From: Talinum fruticosum
Taxonomy: Eukaryota; Streptophyta; Magnoliopsida; Caryophyllales; Talinaceae
Direction of reading: 5' to 3'
DNA length: 64,000 nt
Assembly: GCA_021018815.1 (NCBI GenBank)
Contig: JAITYX010000002.1
Location: forward strand, 8,649,001 to 8,713,000
The notes under the pieces were generated by a model. It had not been told where the DNA came from and did no database searches. It saw only the letters and a program-made list of their open reading frames with translations. The position numbers and the translations under genes were made by a program. Numbering within the stretch: position 1 is the first letter of the stretch; each line of letters opens with the position of its first letter. Of this stretch, positions 10,344 to 22,300 are shown piece after piece.

Positions 10344-13300
10344 TTAGGTTTCATAGGGAGTAACAGGTGGGTAATTCTCGACCCCAGGAGAGCCAGTTAT
10401 GGCATCTTCATGGCAGCATCTGAAAGTTTTAAACTTCTGCATTTCTCGGCGGCAGTCTGGGCAGAGCATGTGGTCAGGCATCCTAGCTGTGAATGGGAAT
10501 TCAATCCTTGAGCAGATGTACTCCTTCATGTAAAGCTCCTGGTAGTAAGAACTGAATGCCTTATCCAAGCCCTCCTCCTTGGCCCTTTTCTCCCACTTCT
10601 CATACTCCTCGAGGACAGTCAGGGCTAGCCTGCCATGGGCACTGACAATGATGTTGGACCCTTTGGCTACAACAGCCCACCCCTCATGGCCCTTGTCGAA
10701 GCTCTGAAGCCTCTGCAGTTCCTGCAGGGTGATGTCACTGTGGTCACGCAGTCTCCCCAGCTGCATCTTGGAGTGGAACATGCTCTCGAGCCTTGTCCAG
10801 AAGTACCACACCTGGTTTGGGTCTTGCCAGCAGTGACTCAGCTGCTCGACAGCTATGGCTGAGCAGAGCTTCTGAACCATCTCTTTGTGGTGGCTCTTCC
10901 CTACGTAGACCATCTCTATTGGGACTCGCAGATCACGTCCAATGTTCTTTGCCCTGGTTGTGAAGTCTCGGATCCATTTCAGGTTGTCTCCTCCATACAA
11001 TATGATGTACTTCCCCTCTCTTATCTGTTGAACAAAATTGAAACAATCAGATGGAGCATCATAAGGGCAAAGTGTAAAAGTTCTATATAAAACATGAAAG
11101 TTTAAGGAGTTTAAGCGGGAACTTGCTTAGAGACTCTACTTTTGCGGGAGGAAAACTTACCCATTCTAGAATTCTTGGATCAATAGCATCAACCAACAGC
11201 TCAAGGTTCCACGTCTGCTTGAGCCAGAGATCCCCCTCCCTTAAACTTGTGAAAGGGAAGGCGTCGCTTTGCCAGATCCACATCATGTGGATTGCATTGG
11301 GGCTCACAACTCTTCCTTGAGGATCGAGCACCACAAGGATGGGTTTGCCGTGGAAGTACCAGTCGTTTCTGAAAAACTTGATAACTGCTTTCCTTATTAT
11401 CTTGGGGTCATAGACAGTGTACCAGGGCATCGAGGCCTGCATTGTCTCAAATTGAACTTTCATGGCATCAGTCCACTGGGTTGACGGGTCCACGACTGGG
11501 ATCCATATGATCTCATATGCATGGGTCCTTGATTCTGTGTAGGCTTGTTCAAGTATATATAACTCTTCATGAGTGATGTCCAGGCCTGATATAAGTAACA
11601 ACACATTTCTCCTCCTCAACTCTTCAAGATGGACCTGTGATTGTCGAGAGAAGTGATAACATGGAAAATGCAGAATGTAATCAACATATGTGATTGTGAA
11701 ACAAAAAGTGTTGAGGTAGTACGTCTCTCCTAGCCTGAGGTTCAAGTCCAGGGGTATGATGGTACTAACTGGCCCTCTGCCAATATGGGCCAGGGATTCG
11801 TTCTTAGTGACCCTGGTCACCTGGCTTCAACTAAATAAATAAAAACAAAATGTTGAAACAAAAACTACGGATTCAGAATGGCATGTCAGTGACTATGAAT
11901 TTGATTACACACCCTTCTCTTGGCCTGGCAGTCATATAGCGGGGGCACACTGTCATCTTCACTGATGAGGACCTTCAGCACTGGTATATTATCCATATGC
12001 ACTTTCTCGTAGATGAATATCTTGATCTTTCTATACAACTCTTCATCCATCTTATCATCTGCAGCAGACAAGACTTCCTTTTGTTAGAGCTCAATTTTAC
12101 CGAGTAGAAATCAGAAGAGTCCAGATTGAATGAAACAAATAGAAGCATGATGAGTGCTTACGGACCTATGAGCTTATACATGTCTGTTAGTACGCGCCTG
12201 AGGTGATCACTGATTGTTTTAAGCTTGTGAGCATGGTTGGAAAGCTCCCATGCTTCTGCTGTGGCTGTCACATATCTGAAAAATTGTATGTAAGAACTGA
12301 AAACTCCCATCTTATTCCAAGCTTTTCTTAATACCAGTTATTAATAATACGTTCTCTCCTCTAAACCCACCTAAAAGTTGCTTGGCACTTCTTAGAAGTT
12401 TAACTCGTGCAAAATCCAATTAAAACTTTCATAAGCATGATAAGAGTAAGACTTGGCAAACATACTGCCAAGTTGGGTCTGGGTCTAATTTCTTTGCGGT
12501 TAATGGTGTGGGATTGAGTAGTATTCAAGCATGATGTTTTGTCTAATAGGCTTCCCCAAAAGAAAAATGCAATCTACATTGAGTCGCAAAAACTTCTATT
12601 TTGCTCTGTTTCGGTCAGGTATCATTATAAGGTCACTTAATTTGACTTACTCGATTCTGGTGCTAGTTAAGATTTGAATTTGGGTAGCGGCAGCAACAGC
12701 ACTTCTGATGACCCAGTAAACAGCGGTTGGGAAAAGATTGAGAGCAGTCTTGACCTCAGGATCCTCATCGGAGATGTAGCTTACGGGCAACTCTCCGAAC
12801 TCAACAATGCACCGTGTGGTTTCAAGCATGCTCTTGATGAGATTGTTGATGGCTTCAAACTGGCGCTTATAGGTACCTACATGCTCCACAATCGTGGGCA
12901 AACCCTTGATGACAGCCATGGATTTTGCCAATGGGTTTGTAGCATAAATCTGAACGAGGAGCCAGAAGTCTCCATAGGTCAAAGCAAATGCTGCCATTGT
13001 CAGCGCCACCTTGGCTTCCCATGAAAAGTGTGACAGCATGTTCAGCACGTGCATGGTTGTAGTGTGTGTGTCAATGCCGGAAATTGGCCCAGTCGTGATC
13101 TGCATTGGTAAACGGCCCGTTTCATAAGAGGTGGGTTTAGGATTTAAGTCATTTTTAGTTGGCTGGGCTCGTGTTCTAGTTTTCTTTTACTTTGGTAAGT
13201 TCGTCAAGAACCTGTAATTAACATTGGTGGGGTAAATTCAGGTGACCTATATTTGATTAGGATTTATTCGAGTTTCAGTGAATATGATGATGAAGACACC

Positions 13301-14229
13301 TGGGTCTAGTTTTGAATCAGTTAAAAGCAATTAATTAGGTACGGTTCAGTTTTACAGGGTTTATATGTCAAATTGCACAGATCCGAAAAAGAAGATGATC
13401 ATCCTTGGTTGGCTGTAATTACCTCGCAGTGGATCTTTCCGATAATTAGTGGTGAATCAGAAGCTTCTTGAAGACCCTGTAGGGTTAGTCTCCCTTCTGT
13501 GCGGTCCCTCAGTGCTAGCGTACCCTGTCAAAGTCATCAACACACAATGAGAGTAATTAACCAAACATGTCGAAACAAGATTATGAAAGACAAGTATGAC
13601 TTCCATATTCAGCAATCAGTATTACCAATGCATGGCCTTCGACAGTCTGAGTTGCATTTTCGATGACTTCCTCAACGAGGCGAAGAAGAGGCCTAACGTG
13701 GACATTCCGGGCATCGGGGCTGTGCAGCTGCTGAATCTGCCTGGCGAGGGTGAGATCATCAGATGCCAAGAAGAAGCTGCCACCTCCACGACCTTGACCT
13801 CGTTCAAGAGGAGCCCTCAACTGAAGTGCCCTGCTATCACCAGGCATTGAGTACCCACCATTGCTTCTCTCATGGGGGCCCTCAGCTGGAGTGCCCGGCT
13901 CTCGTCAGCCACCGAGTAGGCACCTCGTTCACGTTCAGGGTCTCTCACTAGGGGCGTTGAGTAGGCGCCTCGCTCACGTTCAGGGTCTCTCACCAGGGGC
14001 GTTGAGTAGGCACCTCGCTCACGTTCAGGGTCTCTCACCAGGGGTGTTGAGTAGGCACCTCGATCACGCTCAGGGTCTCTCACCAGGGGGTAGAGAAGGA
14101 GGCTCGTTCACGTTCAGAGTCCCTTAGAGTCTGAGCCTGGGCCTGGGCCTGGGCCTGGGACTGGGGCTGTGGCTGCAGAGGGGGAGGTAGAGGAGCAGTT
14201 AGCTTTGAGCTTAGTGGGGTGGATGCCAT
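10344..14229 (-). CDS. SEO: Sieve element occlusion (SEO / P-protein) gene, 7 exons, two frame breaks in exon 1
   Basis: Encodes a filamentous phloem protein of the SEO/forisome family, which plugs sieve plates after wounding. Exons in coding order: 13626-14229, 13423-13524, 12651-13099, 12166-12275, 11913-12058, 11161-11634 and 10344-11024. All junctions agree in phase; the seven-exon form is as I recall typical of the family. Family blocks include HVLNMLSHFSWEAKVALTMA, LLLISGLDITHEELYILEQ, YGGDNLKWIRDF and the C-terminal cysteine cluster CPDCRREMQKFKTFRCCHE. Exon 1 is 604 bases and needs two extra bases to keep frame: one C at the C5 run 14086-14090 and one at the C5 run 13874-13878 (plus-strand G runs). 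Adding both makes 606, exactly in phase with exon 2, and predicts 855 residues. The start ATG at 14229 leads MASTPLSSKL, a proline/QAQA-rich stretch and a repeat array. Either a recent pseudogene or consensus error. Confidence 0.87.
11635..11820 (-). other. Potential in-frame exon extension in SEO intron 5
   Basis: Exon 6 is best started at 11634, because this joins KRR to VHLEELRRRNVLL as in other SEO proteins. However, the 186 bases upstream are open in the same frame, and a second acceptor (TTGAAGCCAG/GTGACC) lies at 11820. Using it would add 62 codons with no stop. The segment includes GGTTCAAGTCC on the plus strand (11739-11749), which resembles a pol III B box, so it may derive from a SINE. 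No matching A box was found. Confidence 0.4.
13919..14125 (-). repeat. 45-bp coding minisatellite in SEO exon 1
   Basis: Four 45-bp head-to-tail units start at 13919, 13964, 14009 and 14054 on the plus strand, with a partial fifth from 14099. Each encodes about 15 residues of the form RDPERERGAYSTPLV, giving a charged N-terminal extension before the conserved SEO domain. The units are almost identical, pointing to recent expansion. The first frame break lies in the last unit. Confidence 0.9.
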
Positions 14230-15063
14230 TTTTGGTTTCTGTTTTTCGGGTTGCTGATGATGAATGAGTGAAGGGTGTGGATTTGTTTTTGATGTTTATG
14301 GGTCTTTTATAGTGTTTCGAAAAGGAATAAAGCCACCTGAATGTACAATTCCATTCCTTGCTTCCAATCAAATTAATAAAATTAAGGCTTTGATTTGAAG
14401 CCTTAGTTTTGATGGTCCCAGTTTACTTTTCTACGGGTGAAGCTATGGAATTAAGGCTTGAAATTGGAGGTGTTAAAAGGACACTTGGAATGTTTAGTAA
14501 TTACGTGCCCTTTCTCTTTTTTCAACCCAACTGCAGATTACTTGTTTTCTGAGATAGATAGATACTCAGATGTATGTAAGAATACTCTTATTGTAGAGAC
14601 ATTATAAAGGCTCCTAATTAAGTTTGTTATTTTTTTTTTTAACCTCATATAGTATATATTTAAAAAAATGTTAAAAAAATAACATTTTGGTATGATTCTT
14701 TGATTCAAAATAAGACAATCTAATTAACTTGAACCCAGAGAACAAAAGTTAATGTATCAAACAAATGTTGTTCACCATTCCGAAGAAAAAAACATTGGTT
14801 GTATTTCTTTAACGTTTTTGTTTTTGAGCGGGTTTGATTTCTTTAACATATATATAACACAAACTGACAACATTTATGACTGTATTTTGTGTTCAAAATG
14901 ACATGGTTTGGACTCAACCTAAATTCATTTATTTTCTCATACCTCAAGTCAAACTAATTTAAAACAATCTTTTTACACGTTTATTATTTATATAATAACA
15001 GTGCGAACTTATTACAGTTTCCATAACCAAGTATAATTTTTTTCTACAACTGTGACTGTTGAT
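14230..15063. other. SEO promoter side and AT-rich spacer
   Basis: Upstream flank of the SEO gene. The first 100 bases or so should be its 5' UTR; GTCTTTTATAGTG near 14300 reads as TATAAAAGAC on the minus strand, a plausible TATA box about 70 bases before the ATG. The rest is AT-rich and no gene was recognised. It ends at the target duplication CTGTTGAT (15056-15063) of the next element. Confidence 0.4.
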
Positions 15064-15611
15064 TAGACTTGGCAAAACTGACCGAATTGAACGGGTCAAT
15101 CCGAACGATCCAAAACTCAAACCGAATCGACATCCGAAACAGTTGAACCGATTTTGACCCAAATTGAAACTGAACCGACCCGAAATATAATTGACCCGAT
15201 TACGAACCGAATCCAAAATGACCCGAATAGAATCAAACCCGAACCGATTTAACCCAAATAAAAGTGACTCAACTCACATTTTTTTTTAGTGGGGTCTCTC
15301 AGGATAGACTTTTGTGTCTATAGTGCTACAATTTTTTGGTGGGTATAATTTTGAATCCATTTTGACCCAAAAAGTGACCTGATTACGACCCGAAGTTGAC
15401 TCGATCCGAAATTAACCCCAACCGAACCCGAACGAGATTGATCCGAAGTTGAACTGGACCGACGTTAACCCGAATTGAAACCAAACCGAACCCGAACGAG
15501 ATCAACCCGAAATTGACCCGAACCGAAACTGAACTGGATCCGAGCGAGATCGACCCGAACTAAACTTAATCCGAACCGAACTCGAAGCGAATGACCAGAT
15601 TGCCAGGTATA
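15064..15611. mobile_element. hAT-type MITE built of CCGAAC-rich repeats
   Basis: A 548-bp element bounded by a perfect 8-bp direct repeat CTGTTGAT (15056-15063 and 15612-15619), the length made by hAT transposases. The ends are TAGACTTGGCAAAACTGACC on the left and, reverse-complemented, TATACCTGGCAATCTGGTC on the right, an imperfect inverted pair with the TA-initial ends common in hAT elements. The interior is mostly degenerate short repeats around ACCCGAACC and ATTGACCCGA, with a less repetitive centre at about 15270-15360. No open frame, so non-autonomous. Confidence 0.82.
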
Positions 15612-15619
15612 CTGTTGAT

Positions 15620-16630
15620 ACTCATGAATCACAGCGCTTTTCGAATCGCGGCATTTCCTTAATTAGCATAATATACATAGAATCATTGGTCTACTTTCTA
15701 CTTAAATATGATATTTAATAATAATTAATGTAAAGTGGGGAAGATTAATTAAAGATGTGATTGGATGAAACAGTAAAATTGTCTGCATAGCAGTCTGGTG
15801 AAAGATAAAGGCATTGGCCCCTTGCCATATTCTTTTCTTCTTTTTTTTTTTGCCCCTTTACTTGATGCCTTATTTTACTTGCTGGGGAATTTTTCTTTTT
15901 GGTTGGTATGAAAAGAGACAAAAGGGAAGGCCAGAAGAGCAAAAAAGGAACAAGATTTTATTCCCCCTCCTCTGTTTTGATAATTGGAAACCTAAGAAAA
16001 ACCTTATACGAATGGCAAAATCAACTTATAAGGCATGATACTGAGAATGAAGAGAACCTCTTAGATTCTCTCCTAGTTCATGCTCTATATGCTAGGTTCT
16101 GGAGCGTAATCCTTTTACTCAGAATATGTTCACGGTATTTTCGAGCATATTTTTACTATGATAGTTTTATCTAACTAATTATTTAAATTTGCTCGTTTCA
16201 ATAAAACATAGTATTTTTTTAAAAAGTTATATTATCGCCTGAAATATTAGTATTTTTCTATCTTTATTTAGGTGTACTAATATGTCGTCAAGTTATTTTA
16301 ACACCTCACAGTGAAGTAAGAAATTATTTACAACTAAACCTTCATGCAATGCGTCCAACATACCATTATTAACAGATGTTGATACACCATGAGGATGTAG
16401 CTGTAAACGGCAGGGATGGTAACTAGCCAATGGGTCATCGGATCCATCTAAATCCACACCTACTTTTATTTTGTTGGGTTTAGATTTAGATCCAATACAA
16501 ATTCATTGGATTTGGGAAAACAGAATCTGATCAACCAAAGTTTTTTGGATTTATAGATCTTAATTGGATTTTGAATGGATCCATAACTTGTTAATTTAGT
16601 GAGCATAATATAACCAGATTTATCTAGATC
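15620..16630. other. AT-rich spacer with possible repeat fragments
   Basis: No gene seen. The stretch from about 16410 (GGGATGGTAACTAGCCAATG, then repeated GGATCCA/AAATCC motifs) looks like the end of another degraded hAT-type element, but no partner end or target duplication could be paired with it. Confidence 0.35.
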
Positions 16631-17744
16631 TATGGCTGGGCAATGGGGCGGGTCAGGGCCGGCCCATTACTATAACGGGTCAGGCCGGGCCAAGGAAAAA
16701 ATAAATGGGCTGGGCTGGGTCATGGGCCAGCTGACCTTGACCCGCCCATGACTGGCCCATGGGCCGAGCTAAACATGAATTGACATTAGTGCTTGGTTTG
16801 GTAGCATAAAGCGATAGCGAACATCCATCTTGAAACAACTTGTAAGGCAATAGAGTTCTTAGTTTTCAACCCATGGCAAATTCCATTAAAGACATAGTTA
16901 ATACAAATTGGTAATCGCCTGTAAAAAGCATATGTCGTAATTTGCAACTCTACATGATATTAAACTCTTGTTTCTTAGTAAAAACTTCTTCACGGGACCC
17001 AAAGCCATACTTTAAAGTTTTAAACTCGTTTCTCGACACAACATACAAGATTTACAAGTATCACGGGGCAAAGGCCACAGGTTGTGCGGGTCCAAAATTG
17101 CTTTGGAGGCTCCACAGACCTTCCCACAGCCCGTGGAGGTCAATGGTTGGCTTTAAAGATTATCAAGAGCCTTCCCATGGTTAGTGAGGACTTCTGGTGG
17201 CCACCACGGCCTACCCCACGGCCTATAAGAGCACCCGCGGTGGGTATTTTAGGTTAAATAAATCGCTGTTGATCACCACAGCCTACCCCACAGGTTGTGG
17301 GGGCACCCGTGGTGAGATGCAGTGGCTCCCAAACTCTATTTTCTTATCTTCTATCTATCTTATCCTTGTGGGATGTCTATGAAAAGTTCATTTCAACATT
17401 CTAAGTAACATATTAGCTCAATAAAACCCATTAAAATACACATGCAAGATATATACTTTTCATACCAAGTTTTGGACAAACTAGCACTACATAAAATTTA
17501 TGATCAATCTTCAATTCAAGTTATTTAATAAATAAGTCGCATATATAAATTGAACTTTCTTGTTTAGACTTTCCTTTAATTCGAGCGTCACATATTCTCT
17601 GTAAGCATGTATTGGGTGGGTCTTGGGTGGTCAGGGTCATTTGACCCATGACCCGACCCGACCCATGTATTAAAAAGTATTGCCCAGGCCGTTAAGTAAG
17701 TGGGCAGCCCAGCCCGGCTCGGTCCGGCCCGTTGCCCAGCGCTA
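16631..17744. mobile_element. Putative hAT-type element with GC-rich GGGC/CCGG ends
   Basis: The left end reads TATGGCTGGGCAATGGGGCG and the right end, reverse-complemented, TAGCGCTGGGCAACGGGCCG, an inverted pair of about 20 bases. Both subterminal zones are full of GGGCC/GGCCC and GACCCG motifs (16640-16770 and 17610-17740), typical of plant hAT elements that need GC-rich subterminal binding sites. The centre at 17060-17320 has diverged tandem pieces containing GCCTACCCCAC and GGTTGTG. No convincing 8-bp target duplication was found and no transposase is present, so boundaries are tentative. Confidence 0.55.
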
Positions 17745-19303
17745 ATTAGCGTCATTTCTTTGAGAGAAAAAAAACCCCTTTATTTTTTCTATTTTCCACT
17801 GTAAAAAAATTCCCACTTGGCTAACCAAAAATACAAAAAACAGAAGGTTCGGTTCTCTTTTTTCACTGCTAGCAATGGAAAAAAATGTAGAATAATTAAT
17901 CTTAAAAAGAAAAAAATCATCCTTAATTAAATTTCATTATTTTTTTTGAAGTAAAATATTTTGGAACATCATAAAAAAAAGAATCCTAGGTTGGCAGTGC
18001 TGAGATTTTGAGCAAACCCAATCAATGAATGAATCCTAGCTTTAATTTCTCATAACATTTAGTATACAAATTAAAAATACATGTACATTAATTTTTAATT
18101 TATCTACAAATAAATAAGTTATCAAAAGTAATAAAATTATTATTTTTTTAAAAAAAGAATGGAAAGAGAAAGTGGATTGAAAAGATACCCCTTTTTTCCC
18201 ACCTTAACAAATTAGGATAATAATAAAATTAGAATTAATAATGGAAGGTTGATTGTGAAAAATCCAGTGTCTTGGGTTTAACAAAGGATTTCTAAAAATT
18301 ACAACCTTTGGGGAATTATTTTAATCAGTAGTTTTGTATTATTGACCCTTTTACTTTGACCCATTAATGGCCCGCGGTCGACCTTTTAATGGCGCATTTT
18401 CACATGATGCCTAAATAAGCCCGACCCTTTTATTACTAAACTTGGGCTTTGACCTTTTCTTTTGGCCTTACATTGGCCAGCCCTATCTTGATCCATTTAT
18501 GATCCAAATTATTTTTAAGACACAATTGAATCCAAAAATAATTGAATATAGATCTATTTAAATGGGGCGGATTTGATGAATTTGGATCAAATATAAACCT
18601 AGTTCGACTCGACCCAGTGCATCAAAGTTCTACTTTGCTCAGTTCAATTAAGCTTAATTAATATAAGCTTAAATGTTTATTTTTCAGAAAATTAAGTTTA
18701 AATATAACAACCGTTAGACTCTGTTACTTATATTATCCTGAACTTTTGATCACTTTTATAACGTCCCAACTTTAATACTAATATTTTTTAATGTTTAGTA
18801 TACTTAAATAAACTAACGTTATTTGACCCCAATTTTAGGACACCGGTCATTAGTTTCTAAGTATTTTTATATTAGGTTGGATTGTGGTTTTTTTTTTTTT
18901 TTTTTTTAACTTTAAGTAGTATCATGTTGTATTGCCTTAAAATTTCTTTTTTTATTGATTACGGAAAACTTCATAGCATATAAAGCTTAGAGAATTTTAT
19001 ATATGCATTTAATCTAAAATGTTGATTGAATCTAAATGAAGAATAATTGGCTTGAAATCGGAAATAGGGCTGAGATTTTAGATGTTATATGAAACAAGTA
19101 ATATTTTTAGATTTGAAGGTGTGCCATTGGAAAAGGGAAAAAAAGGACTAATAGGGGTGAATCAATATAGACTGTGAAATTTGAGAAGCATTCATAAAAA
19201 CAATGTTGTATTTTCTATTCATAAACAGAGAAAACTTATGTGTATGTGTGTTCTGTGATACATAGTTGCATAAAAACAATGTGGTTTACAAATGTATCCT
19301 CCA
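17745..19303. other. AT-rich spacer downstream of the subtilase gene
   Basis: No gene recognised. The section 18360-18650 has more GGCCC/GACCC and GATCCAAAT motifs, probably debris of a hAT-type element related to the 16.4-17.7 kb nest. A T-run lies at about 18890-18907. The last bases up to 19303 are the subtilase 3' UTR. Confidence 0.4.
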
Positions 19304-22300
19304 TTATTCTGTAATATTTACAGCAAATACAATCCGGACAGCGTGTAGTCCATCAAACCAAGTAACTGAACCATAGTTGTAGCCTCTCGGAGCTTGCTTG
19401 CCAACAAATGAAACATTGAAAGATGCCATTCTCGAGCTCTCATGGAAAACTAAGTTCTCTGGGACAACATGAACCCTTAATCCTTCTGGAGCTCGTATAG
19501 TGGCTGAGTATGTGGCATTTGAAGACCCAACGTTCATTACATGCCTTGAGACGCGTCTTAAGTGATTTCTCTTGAGTTTGCCAATGGAGATTGATGGGTA
19601 GTTGATACTAGATACAAGCTTATCTGAAGACACCTTGGGGCATTTGAATGTTGTGCTTGACATTGATCGGATGTGCTTCTCTGAATAGCCACAATAGCAT
19701 AAGAAATACAAGTAATCTTGTGAGGAGGTTGGGAATACCAGCCCAGGATCAAGTGCTTTGACCGGGCTTATTTCTCCTGCACCAGCTTCATGTGGACTTG
19801 CTGTGTCACCTGAACTGTTTGTCAAAACCCTCCCCATGTTATCTGCAACTACTGCTGTAAGGTACAGGAAGATGAAAAGTCAGTGGAATGAGGCACAAAA
19901 TCAATGCTGAAATCCTACTGTATAATTTGGATAATCCGTAGTTGTAATTTGTAAATTCAATTATTGCATTGAAGCTTACCTGTAGTCATCAAGGCGGATT
20001 TGATCATTGAAGGTGTCCACTGAGGGTGTATCGATTTGATGAAGGCTGATGCACCTGTTACATGAGGACAAGCCATGGAAGTCCCGGATTTTATAGCAAA
20101 CTGTGACGGCTTCTTTCCAACAGGGTCTTGCCCTGGTTCACTTTCTTGGATGTTTGCTGCTAATATTGCAACCCCTGGGGCCATTACATCCGGCTAATAA
20201 ATGTATGAAGAAAGTCTCTCAGAACACATGGTATTCAGTACTAGACAGAAACATCGTCAGTGAGTTTGCAAAAGATGATATGAACCTTAAGAATGTTTTC
20301 AGTAAGCCCTCCGGGTCCTCTGGAAGAAAAATCTGCAACAACTGGTGCTGGTTTGAATTTCTGCACTGCCACTGTCGGAAGGATTGTTGCTGTTGGTTTC
20401 CTGTTTGAGATGCATTTCATGAGGCTTTGACATACAATACAGCTGAAAAGGGGAGCAAGAGTGAATTTTGAAAACATAAAGGAGGTATCAATGTATGGAA
20501 TGAAGTAGCTTACTTGGTAGAGTTAATGTACTTGAGAATCTGAATTCCTTCATTTTCTCCCACTTGTGCAAAAGGAAAAGCACCTGAGTCAAAAGGCACA
20601 CCTTTTCTAATGTCATTGATGTATATTAATCCTCTTGCTCCGGCATCCTGGACAACCAGCTTCTTAATCTGCCTTGAGATAACCGGGTAATTGTTCACAC
20701 AAACTACTATTTTCCCTGCCACTTTCTTCGGATCCAAGGATCCTGGATAGCAATTGCTACAATTATAATAGTAAAGTAAGAGACTTTTTCTATTCAATCC
20801 ATCATCCTGACCCCTGTGAATTTTGATCAAGAAATAAATGCTCACCTTGCCTCCGATGGAGGGGTGAACTCAGCAGCAACATCTCCTGCAAATGCAAGAG
20901 GATATTGGCGAGAGCTTGTGAGGTTTGACAGAGTGATTCCTGACCCCTATACACAAAACAAGTGTCATCAGAATCAACATTAACCTGAATAATTTAAAAT
21001 CACAAAATTAGTATCTTACTTTGAAACTTTTGCCATTTCCTAGGAGCAGGGTTGATTCAAAATCCCTGTCGATATTTGAGGCTGCGACAGTAAATATCCA
21101 TGGGGCTGTATTGACAATAGTGTAGGGGTCAGGCCCACTATTTCCTGCTGAGCAAACTACCATAACTCCCATCTGATTAGCATGAAATGCGCCAATGGCT
21201 ATTGGGTCATTGAGAAAATCAGATTGGAGGAGCAAATCCATGCCTAAGGATATTGATATTATGTCAACTCCATCTTTTACAGCATCATCAATGGCCTTTA
21301 GAATTGTGGAACCAGCACAATTGTCCAATGTGCAGGCCTTGTACACAGCTAGCCTAGCAGAAGGTGAGCCGCCCCTTGCTGTGCCTCGTGCCAAACCAAA
21401 GTAGCTCGCATTGGCTACTTGAGCACCCACTGCTGTGGATGCTGTGTGGGTTCCATGGCTGTCGTGGTCTCGTGGTGAGTTGCTTGACCTACTGCTGGTT
21501 GTGTTGCTGGATTTGATTGAGATGCCTTGGTAGTTATAGGATCTTGCTCCAATTAGTTTCCTGCGGTCATGATAAACAATGATATGTGTAAGTAAACCTG
21601 GACAAAAGTGACCTGTATGGAATGGAGACATTACTACATGAATCCACAAGTGCCAAGGTTAGTTGTGGCCTGGTCTATACCTAAAGGGAATATTTTGGTA
21701 TACTTCAAACCAATATGTCTTCATCTCAAGGGTTCTGCATCACTTCTTGGAGATTTTTTATTGGCCCAGAAGTAGGCTTGCATAGTACTCTCAGGTTCAA
21801 ACTAATTTTTGGTATGCAATTGCCAGTCCCAACACCCAAACAACAAAATAGACCCAATATGAGACCCAAATCGACCAATATCCAAGCGAACCCATCTAAA
21901 ATTTTCCTAAACAATGTCGTTTGTATTTTCAAAACAACTGGTATATTAGATCTCGAGAAGAACCCGAAATAGCCTGACTTGGCAAGACCCAAGTGAAATG
22001 CGAATTAAACAACCAGTTTTTCATATCTAGCATAAGAAGTAGTGAAAATTCTTGTCAATTGTCATCCATCTCCCACTTGTTCTGTTTCTTCACTATTCAT
22101 GGCCTTGGAAGCAGTAATTTTTCAACAGGAATGTGTACTTCTAACCTTTGTTCTTTTATGCTGACAGTTACCTGTTGCAATTGGATTTCTTGAAGTCATA
22201 TCCTTCCATGCAAACGCCTTTCCATCTTCGAGGTATTTCTCCAATGCCTTTGTCACTGAAACTTGGTGACTCTGGCCATATTCCTGATACAGGTTAAGCT

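Noticed and set aside
11735..11755. Possible tRNA gene (B-box GGTTCAAGTCC)
   Set aside because: No A box at the right distance and no cloverleaf could be folded by eye; kept only as a hint of SINE origin.
11083..11820. Single 245-codon SEO exon with the peptide from 11820 taken as protein
   Set aside because: The first 62 codons do not match SEO proteins, while the acceptor at 11634 gives the conserved KRRV-H-LRR junction; the longer form is kept only as an alternative.
21715..21992. Overlapping ORFs within subtilase intron 5
   Set aside because: Opposed frames in intronic sequence with no domain; flanking exons join perfectly without them.
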